Shown here one piece after another: positions 1 through 9,533 of a stretch of DNA of 64,000 bases. The position numbers were made by a program, and so were the translations under genes. The notes beneath the pieces are model-generated. The model made no database searches. It was not told where the DNA came from and saw only the letters and a program-made list of their open reading frames with translations. The stretch lies in assembly GCF_034057115.1 (NCBI RefSeq), contig NZ_CP139195.1:1426001-1490000 (forward strand). Reading direction: 5' to 3'. Every line of letters begins with the position of its first letter. Position 1 is the stretch's first letter. This DNA comes from Pseudomonas sp. AN-1 (GTDB lineage: Bacteria; Pseudomonadota; Gammaproteobacteria; Pseudomonadales; Pseudomonadaceae).

Positions 1-621
1 CAGCCAGAGAATCCGCGCCCGGGCATCGATGAAGCGGCGAATCAGCCAGGCGCTGGCCAGGCGGTCCACCCAGGGACGCTGCCGTGTTGCCCAGACCCGC
101 CCCTGGTAATCGCCAGGGTTGCGCGTGCCGATCTCGCCGGACAAGGCACTGGGCTCGTCCGGGGACAGGGTGCGCGCACAGGCCAACTCGAGCGCCTGCA
201 GTGCGGCGTCGAGCTGGCGTTGCGGCTCCCCGGGAAAGAAGTCGATGGCGGACAAGCTGGCGAATGCCTTGCGCAGCTTGCGCGCCTGCCTGAGCGTATC
301 GCTCACGCTATCGGGGCCAAGCGCTGCCTGTGCCTGCACGACCTCGGCGAGCAAAGCCGCATACTGCTCGCTGCGATCGAAAAGCGCCCGAAAGTCCTCC
401 TGCTCAGGCGAGCAGACGCCAAGCAGCCGGGCGGTGCCGCCCCCCTCCCGCACCAGCGCCCCCAACCCATCGAGGATGCCCCGACAGTCCTCGCGGTCCG
501 GCAACAGGTAGACGCCATCGCGCAACGTGGCCGCGCCGGAGGCCTTGAGGGCGCGCCAGATCCGCTGGCGCAGGGCGGCGTTTTCCGTAGGCAGGCTGAT
601 GACGAGAGCCAACCAGGTCAT
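1..621 (-). CDS. chrB: ChrB-type chromate resistance protein (N-terminal 207 residues, continues past window edge)
   Basis: The frame is open from the ATG at 621 to base 1, so the 3' end lies outside the window. The N-terminus (WLALVISLPT, then WRALKASGA, LRDGVYLLP) and the later stretch WATRQRPWVDRLASAWLIRR are hallmarks of ChrB proteins, which sense chromate and control or support the ChrA efflux pump. An AAAGG ribosome site sits 8 bases before the ATG. A large dyad (623-660) lies directly upstream, consistent with self-regulation. chrA is not in the window and would be expected to the left. Family assignment is from recognition of these motifs. Confidence 0.85.
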   Translation of the reverse strand, partial: MTWLALVISLPTENAALRQRIWRALKASGAATLRDGVYLLPDREDCRGILDGLGALVREGGGTARLLGVCSPEQEDFRALFDRSEQYAALLAEVVQAQAALGPDSVSDTLRQARKLRKAFASLSAIDFFPGEPQRQLDAALQALELACARTLSPDEPSALSGEIGTRNPGDYQGRVWATRQRPWVDRLASAWLIRRFIDARARILWL

Positions 622-622
622 T

Positions 623-660
623 GTGATTACCTTTCTACAAATTTGTAGAAAAGTTATCAC
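623..660. promoter_or_regulatory. 38-bp dyad operator upstream of chrB
   Basis: A perfect 20-bp palindrome (tttctacaaatttgtagaaa, 632-651) is flanked at equal distance by GTGAT (623-627) and ATCAC (656-660), all sharing the centre 641/642. It ends two bases before the chrB start codon. A repressor bound here would cover the ribosome site. Which protein binds is not shown; ChrB itself is the obvious candidate. Confidence 0.7.
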
Positions 661-716
661 AATAAAGGAGCGGCACGTTATCGGCGCATCACGTCGAAGC
701 CGTTACTTGCCACCGC

Positions 717-1958
717 TCACCCCCTGCCCTGCACCACCACCGGCAGCACCAGGCGATGGCCCAGGCGCTCGCGCTTGGTGGCGAGGTAGTGGTGGTTGGC
801 GGGGTTGGCCGGCACCTCGTGGCCAAGCTGCCGCTGCACGCCGATGCCCAGCGCCTGCAGGGCGCGCGCCTTGGCCGGGTTGTTGCTGAGCAACTGCACC
901 GAGCGCACGCCCAGGTGGCGGAGGATGGCGGCGGCAGCGCGGTAGTCGCGGGCGTCCACCGGCAGGCCGAGCGCCTGGTTGGCCTCCACGGTATCCAGCC
1001 CCATGTCCTGCAGGGCGTAGGCGCGCAACTTGTTGGCCAGGCCGATGCCGCGGCCCTCATGGCCGCTCAGGTAGAGCAGCGCCCCGCGCCCTTCGCGGGC
1101 GATGCGCGCCAGGGCGAGGTCTAACTGCTCGCCGCAGTCGCAGCGCAGCGAGCCGAGCACGTCGCCGGTCAGGCATTCGGAGTGCAGCCGGGTCAACAAC
1201 CCATCGCCGGCCACTTCACCAGCCAGCAGCACCGGGTATTCGCCGCCCGCGAAGGCGTACAGGTGCAAACGGAACTCGCCGTGGCGGGTCGGCAGGCGGG
1301 TCTCGGCAAGCAGTCGCGGTGCCGGTTCCGGGGCCAGTGCGTGGCGGTAGGCGATCAGCTGCTCGATGGTGATGATCGGCAGGCCGTGCTCGCGGGCGAA
1401 GGCCAGCAGTTCGGGGCGGCGCGCCATGCTGCCGTCGTCGTTGACGATCTCGCAAAGCACGCCCGCCGGCCGGCGCCCGGCGAGCACGGCCAGATCCAGC
1501 GCCGCCTCGGTATGCCCGGGGCGCTCGAGCACGCCGCCGGCTCGGGCGCGCAGCGGGAAGATATGGCCGGGACGGGCGAAGTCGTCCGGCTGCGAATCCG
1601 GGTCGGCCAGGGCATTGAGGGTCGCCGCGCGGTCGGCGGCGGAGATGCCGGTACTGGTGCCGTGGCGGTAGTCGACGCTGACGGTGAAGGCGGTCTGGTG
1701 CGACTCGGTATTGGCCTTGACCATCAGCGGCAGCTCGAGCGCATCGAGGCGCTCGCCGGGCAGTGCGACACAGACCAGGCCGCTGCTGTGGCGGACCAGA
1801 AAGGCCATCTGCGCGGGCGTGATGGCATCGGCGGCGATGATCAGATCGCCTTCGTTCTCGCGATCGGTGTCGTCGACCACGACGACGAATTCGCCGCGGG
1901 CGATGGCGGCAAGGGCGGTCTCGACGGTGTCGAAGGCGGCGTCGGCAAGTGCGGGCAT
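717..1958 (-). CDS. ribBA: RibBA: 3,4-DHBP synthase / GTP cyclohydrolase II
   Basis: Makes the two precursors of riboflavin, from ribulose-5-phosphate (RibB) and GTP (RibA). The 413-residue protein has both domains intact. The N-terminal RibB half has RENEGDL, HSSGLVC and [12 protein letters not shown]. The C-terminal RibA half has the zinc cysteines in [17 protein letters not shown] and the motif [13 protein letters not shown]. The ATG at 1958 was chosen because homology starts there; the frame runs upstream to 2072 without similarity. It lies downstream and codirectional with an operon of flavin-dependent desulfurization genes (hairpin at 2092-2123 between), so it may raise FMN/FAD supply in that condition. 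No FMN riboswitch is recognisable in the leader. Confidence 0.93.
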   Translation of the reverse strand: MPALADAAFDTVETALAAIARGEFVVVVDDTDRENEGDLIIAADAITPAQMAFLVRHSSGLVCVALPGERLDALELPLMVKANTESHQTAFTVSVDYRHGTSTGISAADRAATLNALADPDSQPDDFARPGHIFPLRARAGGVLERPGHTEAALDLAVLAGRRPAGVLCEIVNDDGSMARRPELLAFAREHGLPIITIEQLIAYRHALAPEPAPRLLAETRLPTRHGEFRLHLYAFAGGEYPVLLAGEVAGDGLLTRLHSECLTGDVLGSLRCDCGEQLDLALARIAREGRGALLYLSGHEGRGIGLANKLRAYALQDMGLDTVEANQALGLPVDARDYRAAAAILRHLGVRSVQLLSNNPAKARALQALGIGVQRQLGHEVPANPANHHYLATKRERLGHRLVLPVVVQGRG

Positions 1959-2091
1959 GGCGGGTGAACCTGTACTGAAGAAATGGGCGCGCCCCGAGGC
2001 GCAGGTACCTTGACTCAGCAGATTGCGTGCCAGCCCGCAACACCGCGATTTCCGGGCCTGCAAGCGGGTCATGGATGATCACGCTGCTGGC

Positions 2092-2123
2092 CCGGCAACA
2101 GTTGTCCCGCGAACTGTTGCCGG
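2092..2123. terminator. 12-bp perfect stem-loop after the LivF-like gene
   Basis: Arms CCGGCAACAGTT (2092-2103) and AACTGTTGCCGG (2112-2123) enclose an 8-base loop. It begins 13 bases after the stop codon of the ABC ATPase gene on the minus strand. There is no T-run, so it may be an attenuating or RNA-stabilising hairpin rather than a true terminator, or a protein-binding dyad before ribBA. Confidence 0.5.
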
Positions 2124-2135
2124 ATCAACAGCGGT

Positions 2136-2915
<780 letters not shown>

Positions 2916-3041
2916 GGGAGTGTCCTTGAGGATGGATGGTGGGTGGGGAGAAGGCGGTGCCTAGCGCAGCGGAAACCCCTGCGCTCTGACCGCTTCGGCC
3001 AAGCGTGCACGGCGATGTAGGTCCGCAGCGGAGATGTTCAG

Positions 3042-4295
3042 TCAGAAGTAGGCGTTGCGCGGCAGTTCGGTGCCGTTCACCAGCAGGTCGCCGATGGCCC
3101 GTGCCTTGTAGGCGGCCGGGTTGTGCGAGGCCAGGGTACGGATGTTGCGCCAGTGGCGGTCGAGGTGCGCCGAACGGCGGGCCGCCGAGGCGCCGCCCAC
3201 CTCGAACAGGTCGCTGGCCGCCTTGAGCGCCAGCTCGTCCACCACCACCTTGGCCTGGGCGGCGCGCAGCGAGGCCTCCAGGTTGAGCGCCGCAGCGTCC
3301 TCCCCCGCTGCCGCGGCGAGGAAGGCGCGGTCCAGGGCCTCGGCCGCCGCCAGCACGATGGCCTCGGCGGCGAAGGCGCTGCTGGAGAGTTGGCCGACCA
3401 CCTGTAGCAACTGGGGATCGTCCGCCGGCCGCTCCGCCACGGCGTGGCTGAAGCTGCGCGCACGGCCCTGCAGCAAGACCACCGCATCGCTGACCACGCT
3501 GCGCAGGATGCCGGCGATGATGGCGTGCAGATACAACTGCGGCAGCGCGTTGGACTTGGTCGCCGTATCGCGGCGGATCACCTCGTCGCGCTCGACGCGC
3601 ACGTTGGCGAAGCGGGTGGTGCCACTGCCGGTGTACTGCTGGCCGATGCCATCCCAGTCGTCGAAGACCTGCACGCCTTCCCGGTCGGTCGGGATCAGCG
3701 CGCTGAGGGCACTGCCATCCGGATCGCTGGCCGAGACCAGCACCCAGTCGGAATACAGGGTGCCGGTGCTGAAGTACTTGGTACCGTTGAGCCGGTAGCC
3801 GTCGCCCTCCACGCTGAGAGTGGTCTCGAAGCGGTAGTCGCCCACCGCCCGCGCGGACTGCTCGGTGAAGGCGTTGCCGAAGATCTCCCCGTTCACCACG
3901 CGCTGCAGGCGGGCGTCGCGCAGCGGGTCGGCGGGTGCGCGCAACAGCTCGTCGACCAGCAGGTAGTGGGCGCGCAGGATGTGCGCCACGTCCGGGTCGG
4001 CCTCGGCCAGGCGGATCAGCACCTGGAACAGTTCGCGCAGGCTGGCGCCGGCGCCGCCGCTTTCCCTGGGCAGGCGCAAGGCGCCCAGCCGTGCCAGGCG
4101 GACCAGTTCCATGGTCCGCCACGGATGGCCCTCCTGCCCCGGCTGGCGGCGCGCCTCGGCATCCCGGGCGATGGCGGCGAGCAGCCACTCTAGCTCGGCG
4201 CTTCCGGGCGTCACCAGATCGCGCAACGCCCGCGCCGTGCTGGCCAGCTCGAGCTCGTTGTCGACCACCCGCAGGCGGGCCTGGTCAGTCGTCAT
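3042..4295 (-). CDS. DszC/SfnB-like acyl-CoA dehydrogenase-fold monooxygenase
   Basis: A 417-residue protein of the acyl-CoA dehydrogenase fold, closest in character to flavin-dependent desulfurization enzymes (DszC, SfnB): FSTGTLYSDW, DDWDGIGQQYTGSG and the C-terminal DRHWRNIRTL are family signatures. The usual acyl-CoA dehydrogenase catalytic base region is not recognisable, fitting oxygenation rather than dehydrogenation. ATG 4295 is preceded by GGGAG. It is the sixth gene of the leftward sulfur operon, 33 bases after a paralogue. Likely job: FMNH2-dependent attack on an organosulfur compound. The substrate cannot be read from sequence. Confidence 0.8.
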   Translation of the reverse strand: MTTDQARLRVVDNELELASTARALRDLVTPGSAELEWLLAAIARDAEARRQPGQEGHPWRTMELVRLARLGALRLPRESGGAGASLRELFQVLIRLAEADPDVAHILRAHYLLVDELLRAPADPLRDARLQRVVNGEIFGNAFTEQSARAVGDYRFETTLSVEGDGYRLNGTKYFSTGTLYSDWVLVSASDPDGSALSALIPTDREGVQVFDDWDGIGQQYTGSGTTRFANVRVERDEVIRRDTATKSNALPQLYLHAIIAGILRSVVSDAVVLLQGRARSFSHAVAERPADDPQLLQVVGQLSSSAFAAEAIVLAAAEALDRAFLAAAAGEDAAALNLEASLRAAQAKVVVDELALKAASDLFEVGGASAARRSAHLDRHWRNIRTLASHNPAAYKARAIGDLLVNGTELPRNAYF

Positions 4296-4328
4296 GGTCG
4301 TGCTCCCTATGATGGATGTCTGCGCTGC

Positions 4329-5480
4329 TCACGAATAGTTCAGCGGATCAGGTGCCTCGCCCTTCAGGGCCCAGCGGCCGAGGGTGTTGAGTTTGTAGTC
4401 GATGGGGTCGTGCAACGTGTGGGTGCGCACGTTGCGCCAGAAGCGGTCGAAGCCCAGCGCGGCCTTGGTGCCGCGCGCGCCGACCACCTCGAACAGCTCC
4501 TGGCTGGCGAACAGTCCGGCGCGGTGGCTGAGCACCTTGGCCTCGGCCACCGCCACCGCGACCTCGGCGCGCTCGCCGGCCGTCAGCGCCGGGCCGCGGG
4601 TGAAGGCCTCGGCGACCTGCTCCGCGGCGCGGTCGGCCAGGGCGCGGGCGGCGGCGATCTGCACGTGCATCTCGCCGAAGCGGTTCTGGGTAAACAGGTC
4701 GTCGGTGGCGTGATCGGCCTGCGAGGTCAGCCACGGGCGCGCCTGGGTGTGCGCGTAGTCGCGCGCCTCGGCCAGGGCGCCCTCGGCGATGCCCAGGTAC
4801 AGGTTGACCAGCACCAGCTGGGCGAAGCAGTTGCGCAGGGTATGGAACGGCGTCGGCGGCACTTCCGGGGCGCGCAGCACGTCGCGCTCGGCCAGCGGAA
4901 CCTGCGCGAAGCTGACCGAGTTGCTGTCGGTCTGCCGCTGGCCGATGGGGTCCCAGTCGTCGAGTATGCGCACGCCGGGCTGCTCGACCGGCACCACGGC
5001 CAGCAGCGGCTGGGCGGCCTCATCGAGCACCGCCGAGAGAGTCATCAACTGCGAGCCGACAATCCCCGAGCAGAACGACTTCACGCCATCGAGCAGCAGC
5101 CCGCTGGCGGTTTGTCGCGCCACCAACCGACGGTCCAGCGGGTTCATGCCATTGCCCCACCACAGCTGGCGCTCGATGGTCTGGCGCAGCAGGCGCTCCT
5201 GCTGTTCCTCGCTGCCGTAGATCAGCACGGTGGCGACCTGCAGATGGTGGAAGGCGAATACATGGGCCAGCGAGCTGTCGACCGCCGCGATGCGCCGTAC
5301 CAGCGCGTAGATCTCCGGCCAGGGGCGCTCATCGCTGCCGTAGGCGCGCGGGATCGACAGGTTGAGCAGGCCGGCATCGCGCAGCAGCGCCTTCTCTTCG
5401 GCGGCATGGCCGCCACGGGCATCGCGCTCCACCGCAGTGGCCTTGATGCGCGCAAGCAGGGTATCCAGGGGCAGATTCAT
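4329..5480 (-). CDS. DszC-like acyl-CoA dehydrogenase-fold oxidoreductase
   Basis: A 383-residue paralogue of the next gene and of the two SfnB genes at 12-15 kb. It shows the shared DDWDPIGQRQTDSNS core and DRFWRNVRTHTLHDP near the C-terminus. It is shorter at the N-terminus than the SfnB proteins and more divergent, with FCSGIVGSQLM in place of the FSTGxLxxDW segment, so its substrate probably differs. The start at 5480 gives the family N-terminus (helical segment, then LLRDAGLLNLSIPRAYG). It sits 52 bases after the membrane-anchored binding protein in the operon. Confidence 0.75.
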   Translation of the reverse strand: MNLPLDTLLARIKATAVERDARGGHAAEEKALLRDAGLLNLSIPRAYGSDERPWPEIYALVRRIAAVDSSLAHVFAFHHLQVATVLIYGSEEQQERLLRQTIERQLWWGNGMNPLDRRLVARQTASGLLLDGVKSFCSGIVGSQLMTLSAVLDEAAQPLLAVVPVEQPGVRILDDWDPIGQRQTDSNSVSFAQVPLAERDVLRAPEVPPTPFHTLRNCFAQLVLVNLYLGIAEGALAEARDYAHTQARPWLTSQADHATDDLFTQNRFGEMHVQIAAARALADRAAEQVAEAFTRGPALTAGERAEVAVAVAEAKVLSHRAGLFASQELFEVVGARGTKAALGFDRFWRNVRTHTLHDPIDYKLNTLGRWALKGEAPDPLNYS

Positions 5481-5532
5481 TGCAGATGGACTCTATTGGT
5501 CGTGGTTCGGGACATTTCATCGGCAGATCAGG

Positions 5533-6471
5533 TCAGTGGCAGATCAGCCCCTGTTCAAGCTTGAGCACGTCGACGCTCAGCTCGCCTATCCAGTGCGCCA
5601 GTGCGGCATCCTGGCCGCCGCGTCGCCGCCAGTCGGCCAGCGCGGCGGCCAGCCAGGCACGGCTCTGCGGCTCGCTGGCAGGCAGGCGCACATGGCCGCC
5701 GTCCGCAGCGCGCAGGGTGATGGGTAAGCGCCGGTAGAAGCGCCAGTCGGGTTGCTGCAACAGCCAGGCGACCAGGCTGGCCTCCTCCGCCAGCACGGCG
5801 CACTCGCCGGCCTGGAAGGCGGCGATGGCCTGCACCGCCGATGGATAGCTGTGCGCTTCGGCGCCGTGTTCTCTGGTCAGTTCTTGGTGGTAGGGACTGC
5901 CCTCGGCCAGGCACACGCTGCGCCCACGCAGCGGTGCTCCGGCCGAAAGAGGCCGGCCGCGCAGGACCAGCAGCGCCCCCTCGTCGTGACGCGCCGACGC
6001 TGGCAGGACCAGATGGGTGCCCAGCGCCGGTCGTGTTGTGCTACCAGCGATCAGCAGATCGACCCGCCCCTCGACCAGCGCCACCTCGCGCTGCGCGGGT
6101 GGCAGGCCGACCAGCTCGACCGGCAGGTTCAGGTAATCGCCAAGAGTCCTGGCCAGCGCTGCATCGACGAGATCCGGTTCGGCCTGCACCGGCGCGCCGG
6201 GGAGCGCCGGCCGCTGATACTCACGCACCCCGACCAGCAGCTTGCCGCGTTCCTGAGCCTGCGCCAGCAGTGGCCCCGGCGGCAGGTCAGCGGGATGCGG
6301 CGCCCACCAGGCGCTGGGCCAGTTGCCACCGAGCAAGGCGGCCAGGATCAGCCCGGCCGCCACTACTACTAGCGTCAGCCGCACGCCAGGGGGCAGCGGC
6401 TGACGGGGCGGCTCGGCCTCGCGCAACGGGCGCAACTCGCCCAGGTAGGCCGGCAACAGCAGCTCAGGCAT
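5533..6471 (-). CDS. Membrane-anchored family 3 solute-binding protein
   Basis: A 312-residue protein with a proline-rich cytoplasmic N-terminus, one membrane segment at about residues 30-48 (LTLVVVAAGLILAALLGG) and a periplasmic amino-acid-type binding domain (GKLLVGVREYQRPAL onward; VDLLIAGSTTR; GECAVLAEEASLV). Its start overlaps the end of the permease gene by 8 bases, so it is translationally coupled to the ABC importer. A second, tethered receptor in an SsuABC-type operon is unusual. It might deliver a different ligand to the same permease, or sense one. Confidence 0.75.
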   Translation of the reverse strand: MPELLLPAYLGELRPLREAEPPRQPLPPGVRLTLVVVAAGLILAALLGGNWPSAWWAPHPADLPPGPLLAQAQERGKLLVGVREYQRPALPGAPVQAEPDLVDAALARTLGDYLNLPVELVGLPPAQREVALVEGRVDLLIAGSTTRPALGTHLVLPASARHDEGALLVLRGRPLSAGAPLRGRSVCLAEGSPYHQELTREHGAEAHSYPSAVQAIAAFQAGECAVLAEEASLVAWLLQQPDWRFYRRLPITLRAADGGHVRLPASEPQSRAWLAAALADWRRRGGQDAALAHWIGELSVDVLKLEQGLICH

Positions 6472-7243
6472 TGTGGCTCAGTCCCTTGCGCCAGCGGGTC
6501 AGGCGCCGCTCGATCAGCGCGAGGATGAGGTTGAGCAACAGGCCGACCAGCGCCAGCAGCAGGATCCCGGCGTACATGCTCGGCACCTGGAAGACTTCCT
6601 GCGAGTTGATGGTCAGAAAGCCCAGTCCGGAGTGCGCGCCGATCATCTCCGCCGCCACCAGCGCGGTGACGCAGTAGGCGCCGGCCAGGCGGATGCCGGT
6701 GAAGATCGACGGCGCGGCCGCCGGCAGCACCACCCTGGCGAACAGGAAGCCGCGCGAGGCGCCCATCGAGCGGGCCGAGTCGATCAGCAGCTTGTCGACC
6801 TGCTTCACCCCGCTGATGGAGCTGAGCAGGATCGGCCAGAACGAAGCCCAGAAGATGATCGCCACCTTGGACAGCTCGCCGATGCCGAAGAACAGGATGA
6901 ACACCGGGAACAGCGCCAGCGCCGAGGTCTGCCGGAAGAACTGCAGCAATGGGTCGACGAAGGCCTCCAGGCGGGCGAACCAGCCCATCAAGAGGCCCAG
7001 GCTCACCCCGCTGGCGATGGCCAGCAGCAGGCCGGCCAGCGAGCGCTGCAGGCTGGCCGCCAGATGCTTGAGCAGCGCGCCGTTGTGCGCCAGCTCCCAG
7101 ATTGCCTGCAGCACCGCCGACGGCGGACTGAGGTAGCCCGGATTGACCAGCCCCAGGCGCGGCAGCAGCTCCCAGAGCAGCACGAAGACGAGGACGCCCA
7201 GGCTGCGCTCGAACAGCCCGGCCAGATTCAGCGAAAGTTTCAT
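6464..7243 (-). CDS. SsuC/AtsB-type ABC importer permease
   Basis: A 259-residue inner-membrane permease of the sulfonate/nitrate/taurine importer family. It has about six hydrophobic segments and the cytoplasmic EAA-type loop DSARSMGASRGFLFARVVLPAAAPSIFTG (residues about 153-181, interrupted here only by wording). The first segment begins near residue 12. It lies between its ATPase (2 bases upstream) and a tethered binding protein that overlaps its 3' end. Transport of sulfonates or sulfate esters is inferred from family and neighbours. Confidence 0.88.
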   Translation of the reverse strand: MKLSLNLAGLFERSLGVLVFVLLWELLPRLGLVNPGYLSPPSAVLQAIWELAHNGALLKHLAASLQRSLAGLLLAIASGVSLGLLMGWFARLEAFVDPLLQFFRQTSALALFPVFILFFGIGELSKVAIIFWASFWPILLSSISGVKQVDKLLIDSARSMGASRGFLFARVVLPAAAPSIFTGIRLAGAYCVTALVAAEMIGAHSGLGFLTINSQEVFQVPSMYAGILLLALVGLLLNLILALIERRLTRWRKGLSHNA

Positions 7244-7245
7244 GA

Positions 7246-8118
7246 CTACCCCTTGATCTCGGCGGTCTGCGCGCTGGCCGGCCAGTCGGCCGCGCGTATC
7301 GAGGTCGGCGCCGGCACCGGCGCCGAGGCGAAGCGCACCTCGTCCTTGAGCACCTCCCAGGCGCGCTGGCGCAGGTGCACGAATTCCTCGGAGTTGCGCA
7401 CTTCGGCCAATCGCGGCCGCGCCAGCGGCACCTCGATGATCTCCTTGACCCGGCCTGGGCGGTGGGTCATCACCGCGATGCGGTCGGAGAGGAAGATCGC
7501 CTCGTCGAGGCTGTGGGTGATGAACACGATGGTCTTCTTGCGCTGATCCCAGATGCGCAGCAGCTCGCCCTGGAGGATCTCGCGGGTCTGTGCGTCCAGC
7601 GCGGCGAACGGCTCGTCCATCAGCAGGACGTCCGGCTCGTAGACCAGCGAACGGGCGATGGCCACCCGCTGCTTCATGCCGCCGGAAATCTCGTGCGGGT
7701 AGCGCGCGCCGAAGCCGTGCAGCCCGACCAGCTCCAGGTACTCGCGGGCCCGCTCGCGGCGCTCGGCCTTGCCGACGCCGCGGATCTCTAGACCCACCTC
7801 GATGTTTTCCAGCACGGTGCGCCAGGGAAACAGCGCATAGCCCTGGAACACCACGCCCTGGTTGGCGTTGATGCCCTGCAGGGGCCGGCCGTCGATGTGG
7901 ATGCTGCCACCGCTCTTGTCGGCCAGCCCGGCGAGGATGCTGAGGAAGGTCGACTTGCCGCAGCCCGAGGGACCGAGCACCGAGAGGAACTCGCCCTCGC
8001 GGATCTCCAGATCGAAGTCCTGCAGGGCGACCACCCGCTCGGCCTGGCCGTGTTCGTTCCTGGTGCTGAACTCCATGCGCAGGTCGCGCGCCACGATCTT
8101 GCCGCTCACGCTGCGCAC
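7246..8118 (-). CDS. SsuB/AtsC-type ABC importer ATPase
   Basis: A 290-residue ATPase with Walker A GPSGCGKST, signature ISGGMKQRVAIARSL, Walker B VLLMDEPFAALD and switch histidine in FITHSLDEA, typical of SsuB/TauB/NrtD. Start codons in frame are GTG at 8118 or 8109, which almost touch the stop of the binding-protein gene (8120). The C-terminal tail of about 40 residues beyond the ABC domain is poorly conserved. It powers the importer encoded by the flanking genes. Confidence 0.88.
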   Translation of the reverse strand: MRSVSGKIVARDLRMEFSTRNEHGQAERVVALQDFDLEIREGEFLSVLGPSGCGKSTFLSILAGLADKSGGSIHIDGRPLQGINANQGVVFQGYALFPWRTVLENIEVGLEIRGVGKAERRERAREYLELVGLHGFGARYPHEISGGMKQRVAIARSLVYEPDVLLMDEPFAALDAQTREILQGELLRIWDQRKKTIVFITHSLDEAIFLSDRIAVMTHRPGRVKEIIEVPLARPRLAEVRNSEEFVHLRQRAWEVLKDEVRFASAPVPAPTSIRAADWPASAQTAEIKG

Positions 8119-8119
8119 C

Positions 8120-9157
8120 TCAGGCCTTCTGGCCGGCGAAGGGGTTGAACTCGTTGGTGTAGACGTCCTTCACCTGCACCTTGCCGCGCGGGATCTTGCC
8201 CTCGTTCTCGAGGATGTCGATGTAGTACTGGATCGGCGGCTCGGTGACCACCAGGTTCTCCACGTAGGCGTAGCGCTCCACCTTGCCGAGGTCCATGCCG
8301 ATGCGTCTGGCGGTGATCTTGCGCGCCTCCTCCGGATTGGCATTGACCCAGTTGCCGGCGCGGGCGATGGCCCGCACCACATCGCGGGTCGCCTCGGGAT
8401 GCTCGCGGATGAACCGGCCGTGCGCGCTGTACGGCGCCATGCCACCCAGGCCGCGGTCGAGGTCATAGTCGCTCCACAGGCGCAGCAGCGCCGGGTTCTG
8501 CTCGGCGCCGCCGGAATGCGGCGGATGGATGATCGCCAGGTCGATGTTGCCGGTTTCCACCGTCTGCTCGCCCTGGTTGTCCGGCACCACCAGCCAGTTG
8601 ATCTTGTCGACGTCGACGCCGTGCTGGCGCAGGTAGGTCTTGGTGACGAACTCGGCGCAGGCGCCGAAGCTGTTGAAGCCGATGGTCTTGCCCTCGAGGT
8701 CCTTGGGCGTGCGGATGCCGGAGTCCTTGCGCACGAAGTACTTCATGTGCGGCGCCTCTTCCAGGGTCTTGCCACCGGCGGACACCACCTTGAGGTCCAG
8801 GCCGCTGGCGATCGCGGAAATCACCAGCGGCACCATGCGCATGCCGAAGTCGATCTCGCCGGTACCGACCAGCGGGATCAGCTGCGGCGCGGCAATCTTG
8901 CCGACATATTTCGGCCGCGCCAGGGTGCCCTCGAAATAACCCAGTTCCTCGGCCAGATAGATCAGGTCGAACGACGGGTTATCCGGGTATTTGAACTCCA
9001 CCACCTTGTCGCCGACGCTCTTCACCACGGCGGGGGCGGCGGCGCTCTTGGCGCCCTCCTTTTCCCAGCATCCGGGCAGGACAAGACTGGCGGCGCCGGC
9101 GCCGCCGAACAGGGCGAGGGTTCTGAGGGCCGATCTGCGACTGATGTTTACGCTCAT
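8120..9157 (-). CDS. AtsR/SsuA-like periplasmic binding protein with Tat-type lipoprotein signal
   Basis: A 345-residue substrate-binding protein of the nitrate/sulfonate/taurine type and first gene of the leftward operon. The N-terminus carries a twin-arginine motif (SRRSALRTL), a hydrophobic stretch and a lipobox (LPGC), so a folded, lipid-anchored protein is likely. ATG 9157 was chosen over an upstream GTG (9175) because AAGGA lies 8 bases before it. A close sigma54 promoter match lies at 9215-9230. It resembles AtsR of the alkyl-sulfate importer in general architecture, but ligand identity is not proven. Confidence 0.85.
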   Translation of the reverse strand: MSVNISRRSALRTLALFGGAGAASLVLPGCWEKEGAKSAAAPAVVKSVGDKVVEFKYPDNPSFDLIYLAEELGYFEGTLARPKYVGKIAAPQLIPLVGTGEIDFGMRMVPLVISAIASGLDLKVVSAGGKTLEEAPHMKYFVRKDSGIRTPKDLEGKTIGFNSFGACAEFVTKTYLRQHGVDVDKINWLVVPDNQGEQTVETGNIDLAIIHPPHSGGAEQNPALLRLWSDYDLDRGLGGMAPYSAHGRFIREHPEATRDVVRAIARAGNWVNANPEEARKITARRIGMDLGKVERYAYVENLVVTEPPIQYYIDILENEGKIPRGKVQVKDVYTNEFNPFAGQKA

Positions 9158-9214
9158 CTGTTTTTTCCTTGGCACGCTTGGCTGAATTCAGCCCGAATCG
9201 AATGCCAAGTGCTC

Positions 9215-9230
9215 AGCAATAGCTGTGCCA
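9215..9230 (-). promoter_or_regulatory. Sigma54 promoter of the leftward sulfur operon
   Basis: On the minus strand the sequence reads TGGCACAGCTATTGCT, an exact match to TGGCAC-N5-TTGCW with the required GG-N10-GC spacing. Transcription would start near 9203, about 45 bases before the ATG at 9157. It is preceded by TTTGATGGGC, also found next to the promoter at 28381-28397. Confidence 0.8.
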
Positions 9231-9533
9231 GCCCATCAAACAGCTTCAACCCGCTGATTCATGGAGGAAAAATCATTGCAATCGGGCGAAGCTGCGCAAA
9301 TGCCAACAGTCACCCGCACGAACTGTTGAATATCCAGCAGTGCTTTCAACTGCGCCTGCAGCCGGAAATCTCCCGGCATTTGAAGTTCACGCTCAGCCGC
9401 TCAGGAATGCAGGCTCTGTTGATCTGGAAAACTGTCTGCCAGACAACAGTTGGCAAACAGTTCAGCGAAAACTCCAACAGCGGAGTATTTAAAAGCAATG
9501 CCGAACCTCATATTCGACGCGCCATCGAAGAAC
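9231..9533. promoter_or_regulatory. Divergent control region with a 29-bp candidate activator site
   Basis: No gene is seen here. A dyad CTGT-N-TGCCA-N9-TGGCA-N-ACAG spans 9432-9460 (centre 9446), about 90 bases upstream of the rightward sigma54 promoter and about 215 bases upstream of the leftward one. Such spacing suits an upstream activating sequence for a bacterial enhancer-binding protein. Further partial copies of CAACAGTT/AACTGTTG occur around 9320-9330 and 9445-9462. Confidence 0.5.

Noticed and set aside
1959-2135. FMN riboswitch upstream of ribBA
   Set aside because: I could not find the conserved riboswitch core; only a simple hairpin is present.
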